A stretch of DNA of 64,000 bases from Serratia marcescens (GTDB taxonomy: Bacteria > Pseudomonadota > Gammaproteobacteria > Enterobacterales > Enterobacteriaceae): the NCBI RefSeq assembly GCF_029846115.1, contig NZ_JARVZZ010000001.1, positions 4,986,084 to 5,050,083 of the forward strand, read 5' to 3'. Below the pieces are notes generated by a model, which saw nothing but the letters and a program-made list of their open reading frames with translations, searched no databases and was not told where the DNA came from. Numbering within the stretch: position 1 is the first letter of the stretch; each line of letters begins with the position of its first letter. Positions 44,915 to 53,194 of the stretch are shown here, piece after piece. Position numbers and translations under genes: made by a program.

Positions 44915-46498
44915 ATGCCCCTGCTTTTCAGTATTGCGCCCATCATCCTGCTGATTTGGATGATGACCAAAAGGAATGGCGTGCCCTCTTACCTCGCCCT
45001 GCCGCTGACGGCCGCCGTGGTGTATGCCGTACAGCTCCTGTGGTTCGATGCCTCGCTGCGGCTGCTGCATGCCAATATCATCACCGCGCTGGTGTCGACG
45101 CTGACGCCGATCACTATCATCGCCGGCGCTATCCTGCTCAACAAACTGATGCAGGTAAGCGGCGCGGAAAACGTGGTGCGCCGCTGGCTGGAAACCATCA
45201 GCCCCAATCCCGTGGCCCAGCTGATGATTATCGGCTGGGCGTTCGCCTTTATGATTGAGGGCGCGAGCGGCTTCGGCACCCCCGCCGCCATCGCCGCGCC
45301 GATTCTGGTCGGGCTGGGCTTCAACCCGCTGCGCGTCGCCCTGCTGACGCTGGTGATGAACTCGGTGCCGGTCTCCTTCGGCGCCGTGGGCACCCCCACC
45401 TGGTTCGGCTTTGCCAATCTCGGCCTGTCGGACGCCAGCCTGCTGGAAATTGGCCGGCAGACCGCGCTGATCCACTTCGTCGCCGGCTTCGTCATTCCTC
45501 TGCTGGCGCTGCGCTTTCTCGTTTCCTGGCAGGATATTCGCCGCAATCTGCCGTTTATCCTGCTCAGCGTACTGAGCTGCACCGTGCCCTATCTGCTGCT
45601 GGCTCAGGTGAACTATGAATTCCCGGCACTGGTCGGCGGCGCGATCGGCCTGGCGCTGTCGGTGCTGCTGGCGCGCGGCGGCATCGGCCTTGCCCGCAGC
45701 GGCAAACCGATGAGCGCCGGGCAGGCGGTGCCGTTCTTGCAGGTGGTCAAGGCCATGACCCCGACTCTGCTGCTGATTGCTATTCTGATAGTGACGCGCG
45801 TCCATCAGCTGGGCCTTAAAGCGCTGCTCAACAACACCGCACTGCTGTGGCAGGAAAACCTCGGTTGGCTCGGAGAGCTGCGCATCAGCCGGGCGCTGAT
45901 CCTCGAACTGCAGCAGGTGCTGGGCACCTCCGCCGCCGCCGGCTACAAAACGCTGTATGTCCCGGCGCTGATCCCGTTCCTGTTGGTGGTGGTGCTGTGT
46001 ATCCCGCTGTTCCGTCTGAATGGCGGCCAGGTGCGGCAAATGTTCAGCGAAACCGGCGGGCGCATCGCGCGGCCCTTTATCGCCCTGTTCGGCGCGCTGG
46101 TGATGGTCAACCTGATGATGCAGGGCGACGACAATGCGCCGGTGATCCTGATCGGTAAAGCGCTGGCGGCGCTGACCGGTGAGAGTTGGCTGCTGTTCTC
46201 GTCGTTCCTCGGCGCGCTGGGATCGTTCTTCTCCGGTTCCAATACCGTCTCGAACCTGACGTTCGGCGGCATTCAGCAGTCGATCGCCCAGAGCAGCGGC
46301 CTTGACGTCAATCTGACGCTGGCCTTGCAGTCCGTCGGCGGCGCCATGGGCAACATGGTGTGCCTGAACAACATTATCGCCGTCTGTTCGATCCTCGGGA
46401 TCGGCAACGCCGAAGGCAAAATCATCAGAAAGACCGTGCTGCCGATGCTGGCGTACGGCGGGATTGCGGCCGGTATGGCAGCGATCCTCACGCTCTGA
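44915..46498 (+). CDS. lldP: L-lactate permease
   Basis: 527-aa inner-membrane lactate:proton symporter of the LctP family. Motifs: FMIEGASGFGTPAAIAAPIL (about residue 110) and VSFGAVGTPTWFGF, then FFSGSNTVSNLTFGGIQ near residue 440, each diagnostic of LldP/GlcA. About 12-14 transmembrane helices. Followed after 42 bases by lldD, with which it forms an operon for growth on L-lactate. Confidence 0.93.
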   Translation: MPLLFSIAPIILLIWMMTKRNGVPSYLALPLTAAVVYAVQLLWFDASLRLLHANIITALVSTLTPITIIAGAILLNKLMQVSGAENVVRRWLETISPNPVAQLMIIGWAFAFMIEGASGFGTPAAIAAPILVGLGFNPLRVALLTLVMNSVPVSFGAVGTPTWFGFANLGLSDASLLEIGRQTALIHFVAGFVIPLLALRFLVSWQDIRRNLPFILLSVLSCTVPYLLLAQVNYEFPALVGGAIGLALSVLLARGGIGLARSGKPMSAGQAVPFLQVVKAMTPTLLLIAILIVTRVHQLGLKALLNNTALLWQENLGWLGELRISRALILELQQVLGTSAAAGYKTLYVPALIPFLLVVVLCIPLFRLNGGQVRQMFSETGGRIARPFIALFGALVMVNLMMQGDDNAPVILIGKALAALTGESWLLFSSFLGALGSFFSGSNTVSNLTFGGIQQSIAQSSGLDVNLTLALQSVGGAMGNMVCLNNIIAVCSILGIGNAEGKIIRKTVLPMLAYGGIAAGMAAILTL

Positions 46499-46540
46499 CT
46501 AAACACTCGTTATCGCAAGCAAGACAAGAAGGTAAACACT

Positions 46541-47680
46541 ATGATCATCTCCGCGTCAACCGACTACCGGGCCGCCGCCCAGGCTAAACTGCCACCGTTT
46601 CTGTTTCACTACATCGATGGCGGGGCCTACGCGGAGCATACGCTGAAGCGCAATACCGCAGATCTGGCCGATATTGCCTTGCGCCAGCGCGTGCTGCGCA
46701 ATATGTCCGAACTCAGCCTGGAGACCACGCTGTTCGGCGAGCAGCTGGCGATGCCGGTGGCGCTGGGGCCGGTGGGGTTGACCGGCATGTACGCCCGCCG
46801 CGGCGAAGTGCAGGCCGCGCGCGCCGCGGCTAAAAAAGGCATTCCGTTCACGCTGTCCACCGTGTCGGTCTGCCCGATCGAAGAGGTGGCGCCGGCGATC
46901 GATCGGCCGATGTGGTTCCAGCTCTACGTGCTGAAAGATCGCGGCTTTATGCGCAACGCACTGGAGCGCGCCAAGGCCGCCGGCGTGAAAACACTGGTGT
47001 TTACCGTCGACATGCCGGTGCCGGGCGCCCGTTACCGTGACGCCCACTCGGGGATGAGCGGGCCTAACGCCGCCCTGCGCCGCGTGCTGCAGGCGTTTGC
47101 GCATCCGCAGTGGGCCTGGGATGTCGGCCTGCTCGGCAAGCCGCACGATCTGGGTAACGTCTCGGCCTACCGCGGCAAACCCACCAGCCTGGAAGACTAC
47201 ATCGGCTGGCTGGGCGCCAACTTCGATCCGTCGATTTCCTGGAAAGATCTGGAGTGGATCCGCGAGTTCTGGGACGGCCCGATGATCATCAAAGGCATTC
47301 TGGATCCGGAGGACGCCAAAGACGCGGTGCGCTTCGGCGCCGACGGCATCATCGTCTCCAACCACGGCGGCCGCCAGCTGGACGGCGTGCTGTCGACCGC
47401 GCGCGCCATGCCGGCGATCGCCGACGCGGTGAAAGGCGACATCACCCTGTTGGCCGACTCCGGCATCCGCAGCGGCCTGGACGTGGTGCGCATGATCGCC
47501 CTGGGGGCCGACAGCGTGCTGCTGGGACGCGCCTTCGTCTATGCGCTGGCGGCGGCCGGCGAAGCCGGGGTGGCTAACTTGCTGGATCTGATCGACAAGG
47601 AAATGCGCGTCGCCATGACGCTCACCGGCGCGAAATCCATCGCGGAGATCAACGCCGGATCGCTGGTCAGAAACGCCTGA
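46541..47680 (+). CDS. lldD: FMN-dependent L-lactate dehydrogenase
   Basis: 379-aa membrane-associated flavoprotein that oxidises L-lactate to pyruvate and feeds the quinone pool. The alpha-hydroxy-acid oxidase signature [14 protein letters not shown] (catalytic His and Arg) is near residue 275; substrate Tyr/Arg region [15 protein letters not shown] near residue 27; [12 protein letters not shown] is an LldD hallmark. AAGAAGG ribosome-binding site. The gene ends one base before the convergent moaF stop. Confidence 0.95.
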   Translation: MIISASTDYRAAAQAKLPPFLFHYIDGGAYAEHTLKRNTADLADIALRQRVLRNMSELSLETTLFGEQLAMPVALGPVGLTGMYARRGEVQAARAAAKKGIPFTLSTVSVCPIEEVAPAIDRPMWFQLYVLKDRGFMRNALERAKAAGVKTLVFTVDMPVPGARYRDAHSGMSGPNAALRRVLQAFAHPQWAWDVGLLGKPHDLGNVSAYRGKPTSLEDYIGWLGANFDPSISWKDLEWIREFWDGPMIIKGILDPEDAKDAVRFGADGIIVSNHGGRQLDGVLSTARAMPAIADAVKGDITLLADSGIRSGLDVVRMIALGADSVLLGRAFVYALAAAGEAGVANLLDLIDKEMRVAMTLTGAKSIAEINAGSLVRNA

Positions 47681-47681
47681 C

Positions 47682-48491
47682 TCACAGCGGCTGCACGCCC
47701 TCCGGGTAGGCGTTGTAGCTCATCTTGCTGATGAAGGCCCCGGCCGGTGAAACCAGCACCCGGCCGGCGGCGTCCAGCCCGAGGAAGGTGCCGGTGCAGC
47801 GCCCGGAGATAAAGTCGAAGAAGAACACCGAGCACACCGGGATAATCTTTTCCCGGAAGGTGAACAGGAACATCTCCTCCTCAAACTTGTAGTAGGTGGC
47901 ATAGTCCATATCGCCGTGGCCGAACTGTTCGCCGCGCAGGTTTTGCCAGGCGTAGCGCTCGGTGTTGACATAGAAGTGCTCGTAGTAATGGTTGGGGCTG
48001 TAGACGTTCAGCGTGCGATAGCCGATCAGCTCGCGGGTCAGATGCGGCGCGATGCCGCCCGGCGTGACGCCTGCGATCAGCCCAACGTGGAAGCTTTGCT
48101 TGAGGCGAGACCCCTTTTCTACCGCGTGTTCAGGCAGCAACGTGCTGCGCACCAGCAGCGCCCGGCCGCTGTCGCGATTGAGCACCAGCGTCAGGCATTC
48201 GTTGCCCGGCGACTGCAGCGGAATATTGAAGAAATAGCGTGCTGCGGAGGTTTGCACCTCTTCGTAAGCGTCCTCGCCGCTCTCCCCACCCCAGGCCCAC
48301 AGTACCCGCTGCCGATCGGCGCTGAAACGCAGCGTGATGTCCCCGCCGTCGTCAAAGGCGATCTGCAGCGTTTTGCCCCGCCAGTCCTGGGTGCCCGGCA
48401 GGCGGTTAGTGTCGATACCGCGCGCGAAATCGTCGTAATTCTTCCAGTCCGGCTCGGCATTTTGATTCAGTACGGATTGTTCTGCTGACAT
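47682..48491 (-). CDS. moaF: MoaF-like protein
   Basis: 269 aa, soluble, no signal peptide. It shows two similar beta-rich halves: N-terminal GKTLQIAFDDGGDITLRFSA and VLNRDSGRALLV, C-terminal LIGYRTLNVYSPNHYYEH, YYKFEEEMFLFTFREKIIP and LGLDAAGRVLVSPAGAFI. I recall this as the MoaF family (MoaF N and C domains), named from the Klebsiella moaEF operon of the monoamine regulon; the label molybdenum cofactor biosynthesis F is probably misleading. It is 36 bases downstream of an MFS gene with AAGGAGA ahead of its ATG, so the two are co-transcribed. Confidence 0.8.
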   Translation of the reverse strand: MSAEQSVLNQNAEPDWKNYDDFARGIDTNRLPGTQDWRGKTLQIAFDDGGDITLRFSADRQRVLWAWGGESGEDAYEEVQTSAARYFFNIPLQSPGNECLTLVLNRDSGRALLVRSTLLPEHAVEKGSRLKQSFHVGLIAGVTPGGIAPHLTRELIGYRTLNVYSPNHYYEHFYVNTERYAWQNLRGEQFGHGDMDYATYYKFEEEMFLFTFREKIIPVCSVFFFDFISGRCTGTFLGLDAAGRVLVSPAGAFISKMSYNAYPEGVQPL

Positions 48492-48527
48492 CTTCGCTCT
48501 CCTTGATTGAATGGGATGAAAACCGCC

Positions 48528-49793
48528 TTAAACGTCGGCGACACTCGCCGGTTTCACCGCTCTGCGGCTCACCACCGCGGGGGCGGTTTCATCGAGAAAA
48601 CAACTCAGTACGCCCGCGCACACGGCGCCGGCGGCCGCCAGCCACATCACGCTGACCAGCCCGTAGCGATCGGCGATCAGCCCGGCGATAAACGGCGCCA
48701 GACAGCCGCCAATCACCTCGCCAATCCCCATCACCAGCCCCAACGCGGTGGCGATGCGGGCCGGCGATACCGTTTCCGACGGGATGGTGGCCATAAACAG
48801 CGTGAAGCAGCCAAGGCCGGTATAAGACAGGAACACCAGCACGCCCAGCAGCCACGGGTTATCGACGTAGCTCAGAAACAGCGGGCAGCACACCGCCAGC
48901 AGCGAAAAGAAGATCAGCGTCGGCTTGCGGCCGAGGCGATCGGAGATCGCCGGCACCGCCACGCCCCAGAACACCCAGGCGGCGCCGATGGCGCTCATGA
49001 TGCCGCCCATCGTGCCTTCGCCGAAGCCGCGGTCGGTCACCAAAAAGTTGGGGGTGAAGGTAATGATGATCATGAACCAGGTGACGAACACACAGGAGAT
49101 CAGAATGCACAGCGCCACGTTCTTGATTTTAAAAAGCTCGCCGTAAGCGGCTTTGTTCGCCGCCTTGCCGGCCGCCGGCGCGGCGCTGAAAGCGGGATCC
49201 TTCTTGCCGTTCACATAGCGATAGATCAGCCACGCCAGAATGATGCCCGGCACGGCGGTCAGGTGAAACGCCATGCTCCAGCCCCATTTCTGTGCCAGAT
49301 AGATGATCAGCGGCGGCGCGATAATGCCGCCCAGCAGCCCCGGCGCCGCACCCTGAATCAATCCCATGTTGAAACCGCGGTGCTGCGGCTGCGATTTTTC
49401 CACCATCAGCGACTGTGCGATCGGCAATACCGGCCCTTCGGCAATCCCCATCAGCGCCCGGAAGATCAATAGCATGGCAAACCCGCTGACCAGCCCCGAC
49501 AGCGCGGAAAACAGCGAAAACACCAGGATCGACAGGATCAGCATCGGTTTACGGATATTAAAGCGATCGGCTATCGCCCCCAGCCCCGCCCCAGACAGCG
49601 CCCAAGTCAATGCCAGCACCGCCGACAACGTACCAAGATGCACGTTGCTCAGCTTCAAATCGGCGGCAATCATCGGAAACAGAAAAGAGATGGTCAGACG
49701 ATCGACGAATACGCAGCCGAAGACGAAAAATAAAATAATCAGCAACCGGTTCTCTTCACTTAATGCACGGCGAGGCCCTGGCGATGTATTCAT
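48528..49793 (-). CDS. MFS transporter (aromatic/organic acid:H+ symporter-like)
   Basis: 421 aa, 12 helices. The MFS motif between helices 2 and 3 reads GAIADRFNIRKPML; helix 4-5 region RALMGIAEGPVLPIAQS resembles the anion:cation symporter group; helix 8-9 loop AISDRLGRKPTLIF. Upstream of and in operon with moaF. A perfect palindrome lies 13 bases before the start codon. With MoaF, which belongs to a monoamine regulon in Klebsiella, uptake of an aromatic acid or amine-derived compound is an inference. Confidence 0.85.
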   Translation of the reverse strand: MNTSPGPRRALSEENRLLIILFFVFGCVFVDRLTISFLFPMIAADLKLSNVHLGTLSAVLALTWALSGAGLGAIADRFNIRKPMLILSILVFSLFSALSGLVSGFAMLLIFRALMGIAEGPVLPIAQSLMVEKSQPQHRGFNMGLIQGAAPGLLGGIIAPPLIIYLAQKWGWSMAFHLTAVPGIILAWLIYRYVNGKKDPAFSAAPAAGKAANKAAYGELFKIKNVALCILISCVFVTWFMIIITFTPNFLVTDRGFGEGTMGGIMSAIGAAWVFWGVAVPAISDRLGRKPTLIFFSLLAVCCPLFLSYVDNPWLLGVLVFLSYTGLGCFTLFMATIPSETVSPARIATALGLVMGIGEVIGGCLAPFIAGLIADRYGLVSVMWLAAAGAVCAGVLSCFLDETAPAVVSRRAVKPASVADV

Positions 49794-50447
49794 AGCGTCA
49801 TTTGTCCATAAGTTAACTTATGAATGGCGAGCGGCCATGGCATAAGTCGGTTAAGCGCTCGGCCAAGAGAGATAATGGCCATCGGTCACGACAATAACTC
49901 ATTAACATATTAACGATATAAACTTATCTCAAGCTACGGGCATGTCAAACAGCCGTTGAAAACGGCGACGGAGAGGCGATTCAGGTATTTTTCACAGAAC
50001 GCGAATGACATGAAAATAAATCAACATTATGTTTTTAATGATTTAAATAAAATTAACAGGCACTTTTTAATTTTATCTAAAAAGCCAAAGCATCGTGATT
50101 TATAAACAGGTTAATAAATAAAACTTAATCCCTTCTTATAAATGGACGACATTTCCCTTTTCATCGGCCGCATTGCCCCACCCGCTTTATTATTTGAATC
50201 CGTTTGCTTTATCACGGTTATGGCGCGAACGATTAACTCTATTGTGTTAATCAATAATCACGCCATGACATTATCAATGCTGAATAATAATAAAAGCACA
50301 GGCCGTGACCGGAATCACAAACAGAACGCCCTTTAACGCCCTGTGAATGGGTTATTACCGGCGCGGCTAGCTTATGCCAACTCGATCCAACCCCGGATGA
50401 AAAAACGGCGGCATGATAAGCGGCAGGTAACCAGCAAGGAGATGAAC
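49794..50447. promoter_or_regulatory. AT-rich divergent spacer between MFS-moaF and VOC gene
   Basis: 654 bases, AT-rich, with no convincing gene. It contains the palindrome at 49807-49822 and an inverted repeat GATTAAC (50231-50237) and GTTAATC (50246-50252), either of which could be a regulator site. A 64-codon open frame at 50142-50336 lacks a ribosome-binding site and was not called. Confidence 0.45.
49807..49822. promoter_or_regulatory. Perfect palindrome, likely operator of MFS-moaF
   Basis: CATAAGTTAACTTATG is a fully symmetric 16-base sequence, 13 bases upstream of the MFS start codon, so a bound protein would block RNA polymerase or translation start. The regulator is not encoded next to it. 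A partial copy, AAACTTATC, is seen at about 49920. Confidence 0.6.
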
Positions 50448-50879
50448 ATGACGACAGCACTGACAAAAGCCGGTTTCTGGCGCAAAACCGCCGACTCTTC
50501 ATCGCTGCGTGAGCCACGCGTGCTGATTCGGGTCTACGTTGGCGAAGGCGAAATCGATCGCGCCATCGCGTTTTACGAGCAGCTGCACGGCGTAACGGCG
50601 GACATGCGCTTCGATTTTCCCGAGCATCGGTTGGTACTGGCTGCGGTGGGACCGTTTCTGATCCTGGAAGGGGCGGAAGAGCAGTTGCGCCCTTTCCGCA
50701 GCACCGTCGGCACGCTGCTGGTCGATGACATTTATCCCTACCACCAGCGGCTGCTGGCCGCCGGGGCCGAGATCTTCTTCGGCCCGGTGGAGGTGCCCAC
50801 CGGCGCCTGTTTCAATGCGCGCCTGCCGGACGGCACGACTGTCGAGTACGTGCATCACCGGCCGCGCGCAGACGAATAA
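50448..50879 (+). CDS. VOC (glyoxalase/bleomycin-resistance) fold protein
   Basis: 143 aa. One vicinal-oxygen-chelate module: PRVLIRVYVGEGEIDRAIAF followed by YEQLHG (first beta-alpha unit), FPEHRLVLAAVGPFLILEG, and a second unit with GAEIFFGPVEVPTGACFNAR ending in LPDGTTVEYVHHRP, where Glu and His could bind metal. Two adjacent ATG codons exist; the second (50448) has the better spacing to AAGGAG. Substrate unknown. Ends six bases before the convergent BCCT stop. Confidence 0.82.
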   Translation: MTTALTKAGFWRKTADSSSLREPRVLIRVYVGEGEIDRAIAFYEQLHGVTADMRFDFPEHRLVLAAVGPFLILEGAEEQLRPFRSTVGTLLVDDIYPYHQRLLAAGAEIFFGPVEVPTGACFNARLPDGTTVEYVHHRPRADE

Positions 50880-50885
50880 ACCGCC

Positions 50886-52430
50886 TCAGGGCAGCACCGG
50901 CTTCATGGCGTAACGGCACAGATCCTTGCGCAGGCTGACCATGTACAGCACGATCACCGCCGAGAACGGCAGGCCGCACAGCACCACCGCGGTCTGCATC
51001 GCGCTGAAACTGCCGGCGTACAGCAACCCGGCGCACACCAACGTGGTGACCGCCGCCCAGAACACCCGCAGCCAGGCCGGCGCGTCATCATGGGCGGAAC
51101 CGCCCTGGCAGGAGAGGTTCGCTATCATCAGCGTGCCGGAATCGACCGGCGTCAGGAACAGCACGAAACTGATCACCACCACGAAACCGGCAGTCAGTTG
51201 GGTATAGGGCAGGTATTCGAACAGCTTGAACACCGCCATCGGCGGATCGCTTTGCGCCACCTGTCCCAGGATCGCCTGCCCGCCTTCCAGCACCAGACTG
51301 ATGGCGGTATTGCCGAAGATCGACAGCCACGCCAGCGTGAAACCCAGTGGGATCAGCAGCACGCCAAAAATCAGTTCGCGAATGGTGCGCCCTTTGGAAA
51401 TGCGCGCGATAAACAGCCCGACGAACGGCGCCCACGCCACCCACCAGGCCCAATAGAACAGCGTCCAGGCGCCCTGCCACTGGCGCGCCTTGCCGTACAG
51501 ATACATATCGAAGCTGCGGCTGACCAGCGAGGTCAGATAATCGCCGAGGTTTTGCAACATGCCGTTCAGCAGATTCAGCGTCGGCCCGGCCAGAAACACG
51601 AACAGCAGCAGCAGGCACAGGAAGCCGACGTTGATGTTCGACAACATGGCGATGCCCTTCTCGACGCCGGTGACCGCCGCCAGCGTGGCCACCACCATCA
51701 TCACCACGATCAGCGCCAGCAGCACGCCGGTGCTTTGCGGAATATCGAACAGATAAAACAGCCCCGAGTTCACCAGCAGCGCGCCGATCCCCAGGTTGGT
51801 TACCATCGAGATCACCGTCACCAGAATGCCGAAACTGTCCACCAGATGACCAACGCCGCCGTGGATGCGTTCACCGAAGATCGGGTATAACGCAGAGCGC
51901 AGCGCCAACGGCAGGCCGCGGCAATAGGCGAAATAGGCCAGCGCGGTGGCGATCAGCGCATACAGCGCCCAGCCATGCAGCCCCCAGTGCAAAAAGGTCA
52001 ACGCCATCGCCTGTCGCGCCGCCTGCACGGTGCCGCCGCTGCCTTCCGGTGGCGACAGGAAGTGATCCAGCGGTTCATAAGCGCCGTAGTACACCAGCGC
52101 AATGCCGATGCCCGACGAGAACAGCATCGCCACCCACGAGGGATAGCTGAACTGCGGCGGCTCGTCATCCTGGCTGAGGCGAATATGGCCGAAGCGCGAC
52201 AGCGCCAGCCAGAAGACGAATGCCATACAGGCGACCATCAACAGCATGTAGTACCAACCGAACACGTCGGCGACCCAGCTTTGTGCGGCGTTCAGCCACA
52301 GTTTGCTGGCGGAGGGAAACAGCACGACCAGCGATCCCAATAGCAGGATCACCGCCGCCGAGCCGAAAAATACCGGAGCATTCAATCTGACAGGTTCTTC
52401 GTCAAGCGATGGAGGAGTTTTTGTTGTCAT
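50886..52430 (-). CDS. BCCT-family transporter (choline/betaine/carnitine type)
   Basis: 514 aa, 12 helices. Family motifs: AMLFSSGIGIALVYYGAYEP (sodium/substrate site), FLHWGLHGWALYALIA, and the tryptophan-rich TLFYWAWWVAWAPFVGLFIA then RISKGRTIRE. It lacks the roughly 150-residue C-terminal cytoplasmic tail of E. coli BetT, so osmotic regulation of that kind is not expected. It is divergent from betI with the operator between them, which points to choline or a related compound as substrate. Start at ATG 52430. Confidence 0.88.
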   Translation of the reverse strand: MTTKTPPSLDEEPVRLNAPVFFGSAAVILLLGSLVVLFPSASKLWLNAAQSWVADVFGWYYMLLMVACMAFVFWLALSRFGHIRLSQDDEPPQFSYPSWVAMLFSSGIGIALVYYGAYEPLDHFLSPPEGSGGTVQAARQAMALTFLHWGLHGWALYALIATALAYFAYCRGLPLALRSALYPIFGERIHGGVGHLVDSFGILVTVISMVTNLGIGALLVNSGLFYLFDIPQSTGVLLALIVVMMVVATLAAVTGVEKGIAMLSNINVGFLCLLLLFVFLAGPTLNLLNGMLQNLGDYLTSLVSRSFDMYLYGKARQWQGAWTLFYWAWWVAWAPFVGLFIARISKGRTIRELIFGVLLIPLGFTLAWLSIFGNTAISLVLEGGQAILGQVAQSDPPMAVFKLFEYLPYTQLTAGFVVVISFVLFLTPVDSGTLMIANLSCQGGSAHDDAPAWLRVFWAAVTTLVCAGLLYAGSFSAMQTAVVLCGLPFSAVIVLYMVSLRKDLCRYAMKPVLP

Positions 52431-52527
52431 TGGCAGGCTTCCATGGTGCGAAAGACAGACGATTTCAATGCAACCTTCAGTTAACATTTTATCGTCATTT
52501 ATTTGACATTTTTGCAGCATATAGAGT

Positions 52528-52549
52528 ATTGATTGACCGTTCAATCAAT
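52528..52549. promoter_or_regulatory. BetI-type operator
   Basis: Perfect inverted repeat: arms ATTGATTGA and TCAATCAAT around CCGT. The core TTGA...TCAA resembles the E. coli BetI operator. It lies 40 bases before the betI start and about 98 bases from the BCCT start, where it can control both. Confidence 0.75.
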
Positions 52550-52588
52550 CAAATCCAAAGTGTGATTGGCCTATCAGTTGGGGAAAAT

Positions 52589-53185
52589 ATGTACCGCAGA
52601 GATATTCCGGAACAGCGTAAGGAGCAGCTGATTAACGCCGCCTTCGAGACCATTAACGTCGTCGGGCTGGCCGGCGTCACCCTGTCTCAGGTGGCGAAAG
52701 AAGCCGGGCTGTCGACCGGCATCGTCAGCCACTATTTTGGCGATAAAGAGGGATTGCTGAGCGCCACCATGCGCAAAATCCTGCGCGATCTGCGCGACGC
52801 GGTGGCCGAATGCCGCGCGCAGGCGGCGAGCGACAGCCAGTCACAGCTGTTCGCCATTATCCAGGGCAACTTCCACCCCAGCCAAACCAACGCCGTGTCC
52901 ATGCGCGCCTGGCTCGACTTCTGGGCCGCCAGCATGCACCAGCCGGTGCTGCGCCGCCTGCAGCGCGCCAACGATCGGCGGCTCTATTCCAATATTTGCT
53001 ATCAGTTTCGCCGCGAGCTGCCGTTACGCCAGGCGCGTGATGCCGCACGTGGGCTGGCGGCAATGATCGATGGACTTTGGCTACGCGGTAGCCTGGCCGG
53101 TGATGAGACCGACCTGAAGCAGGACTGCCGCATCGCCTGCGACTACGTGGCACAGCGGCTCAATGCCGCGCAGCCGCTGGGGTGA
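52589..53185 (+). CDS. betI: TetR-family choline-responsive repressor BetI
   Basis: 198 aa. Helix-turn-helix INAAFETINVVGLAGVTLSQ then VAKEAGLSTGIVSHYFGDKE, identical in style to E. coli BetI, and the central FWAASMHQPVLRRLQRANDR and MIDGLWLRGSLAG near the C-terminus. BetI represses choline uptake and oxidation genes and is released by choline. In E. coli it is followed by betB and betA; here an unrelated ABC gene follows on the other strand. Start ATG 52589; the longer frame to 52409 crosses the operator. Confidence 0.92.
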   Translation: MYRRDIPEQRKEQLINAAFETINVVGLAGVTLSQVAKEAGLSTGIVSHYFGDKEGLLSATMRKILRDLRDAVAECRAQAASDSQSQLFAIIQGNFHPSQTNAVSMRAWLDFWAASMHQPVLRRLQRANDRRLYSNICYQFRRELPLRQARDAARGLAAMIDGLWLRGSLAGDETDLKQDCRIACDYVAQRLNAAQPLG

Positions 53186-53194
53186 ACGCCCTCG

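Noticed and set aside
44873..46039. 388-codon frame on the minus strand opposite lldP
   Set aside because: Antisense to a conserved permease; Gln- and His-rich low-complexity product.
50142..50336. 64-codon frame in the AT-rich spacer before the VOC gene
   Set aside because: No ribosome-binding site and no conserved features; the spacer looks regulatory.
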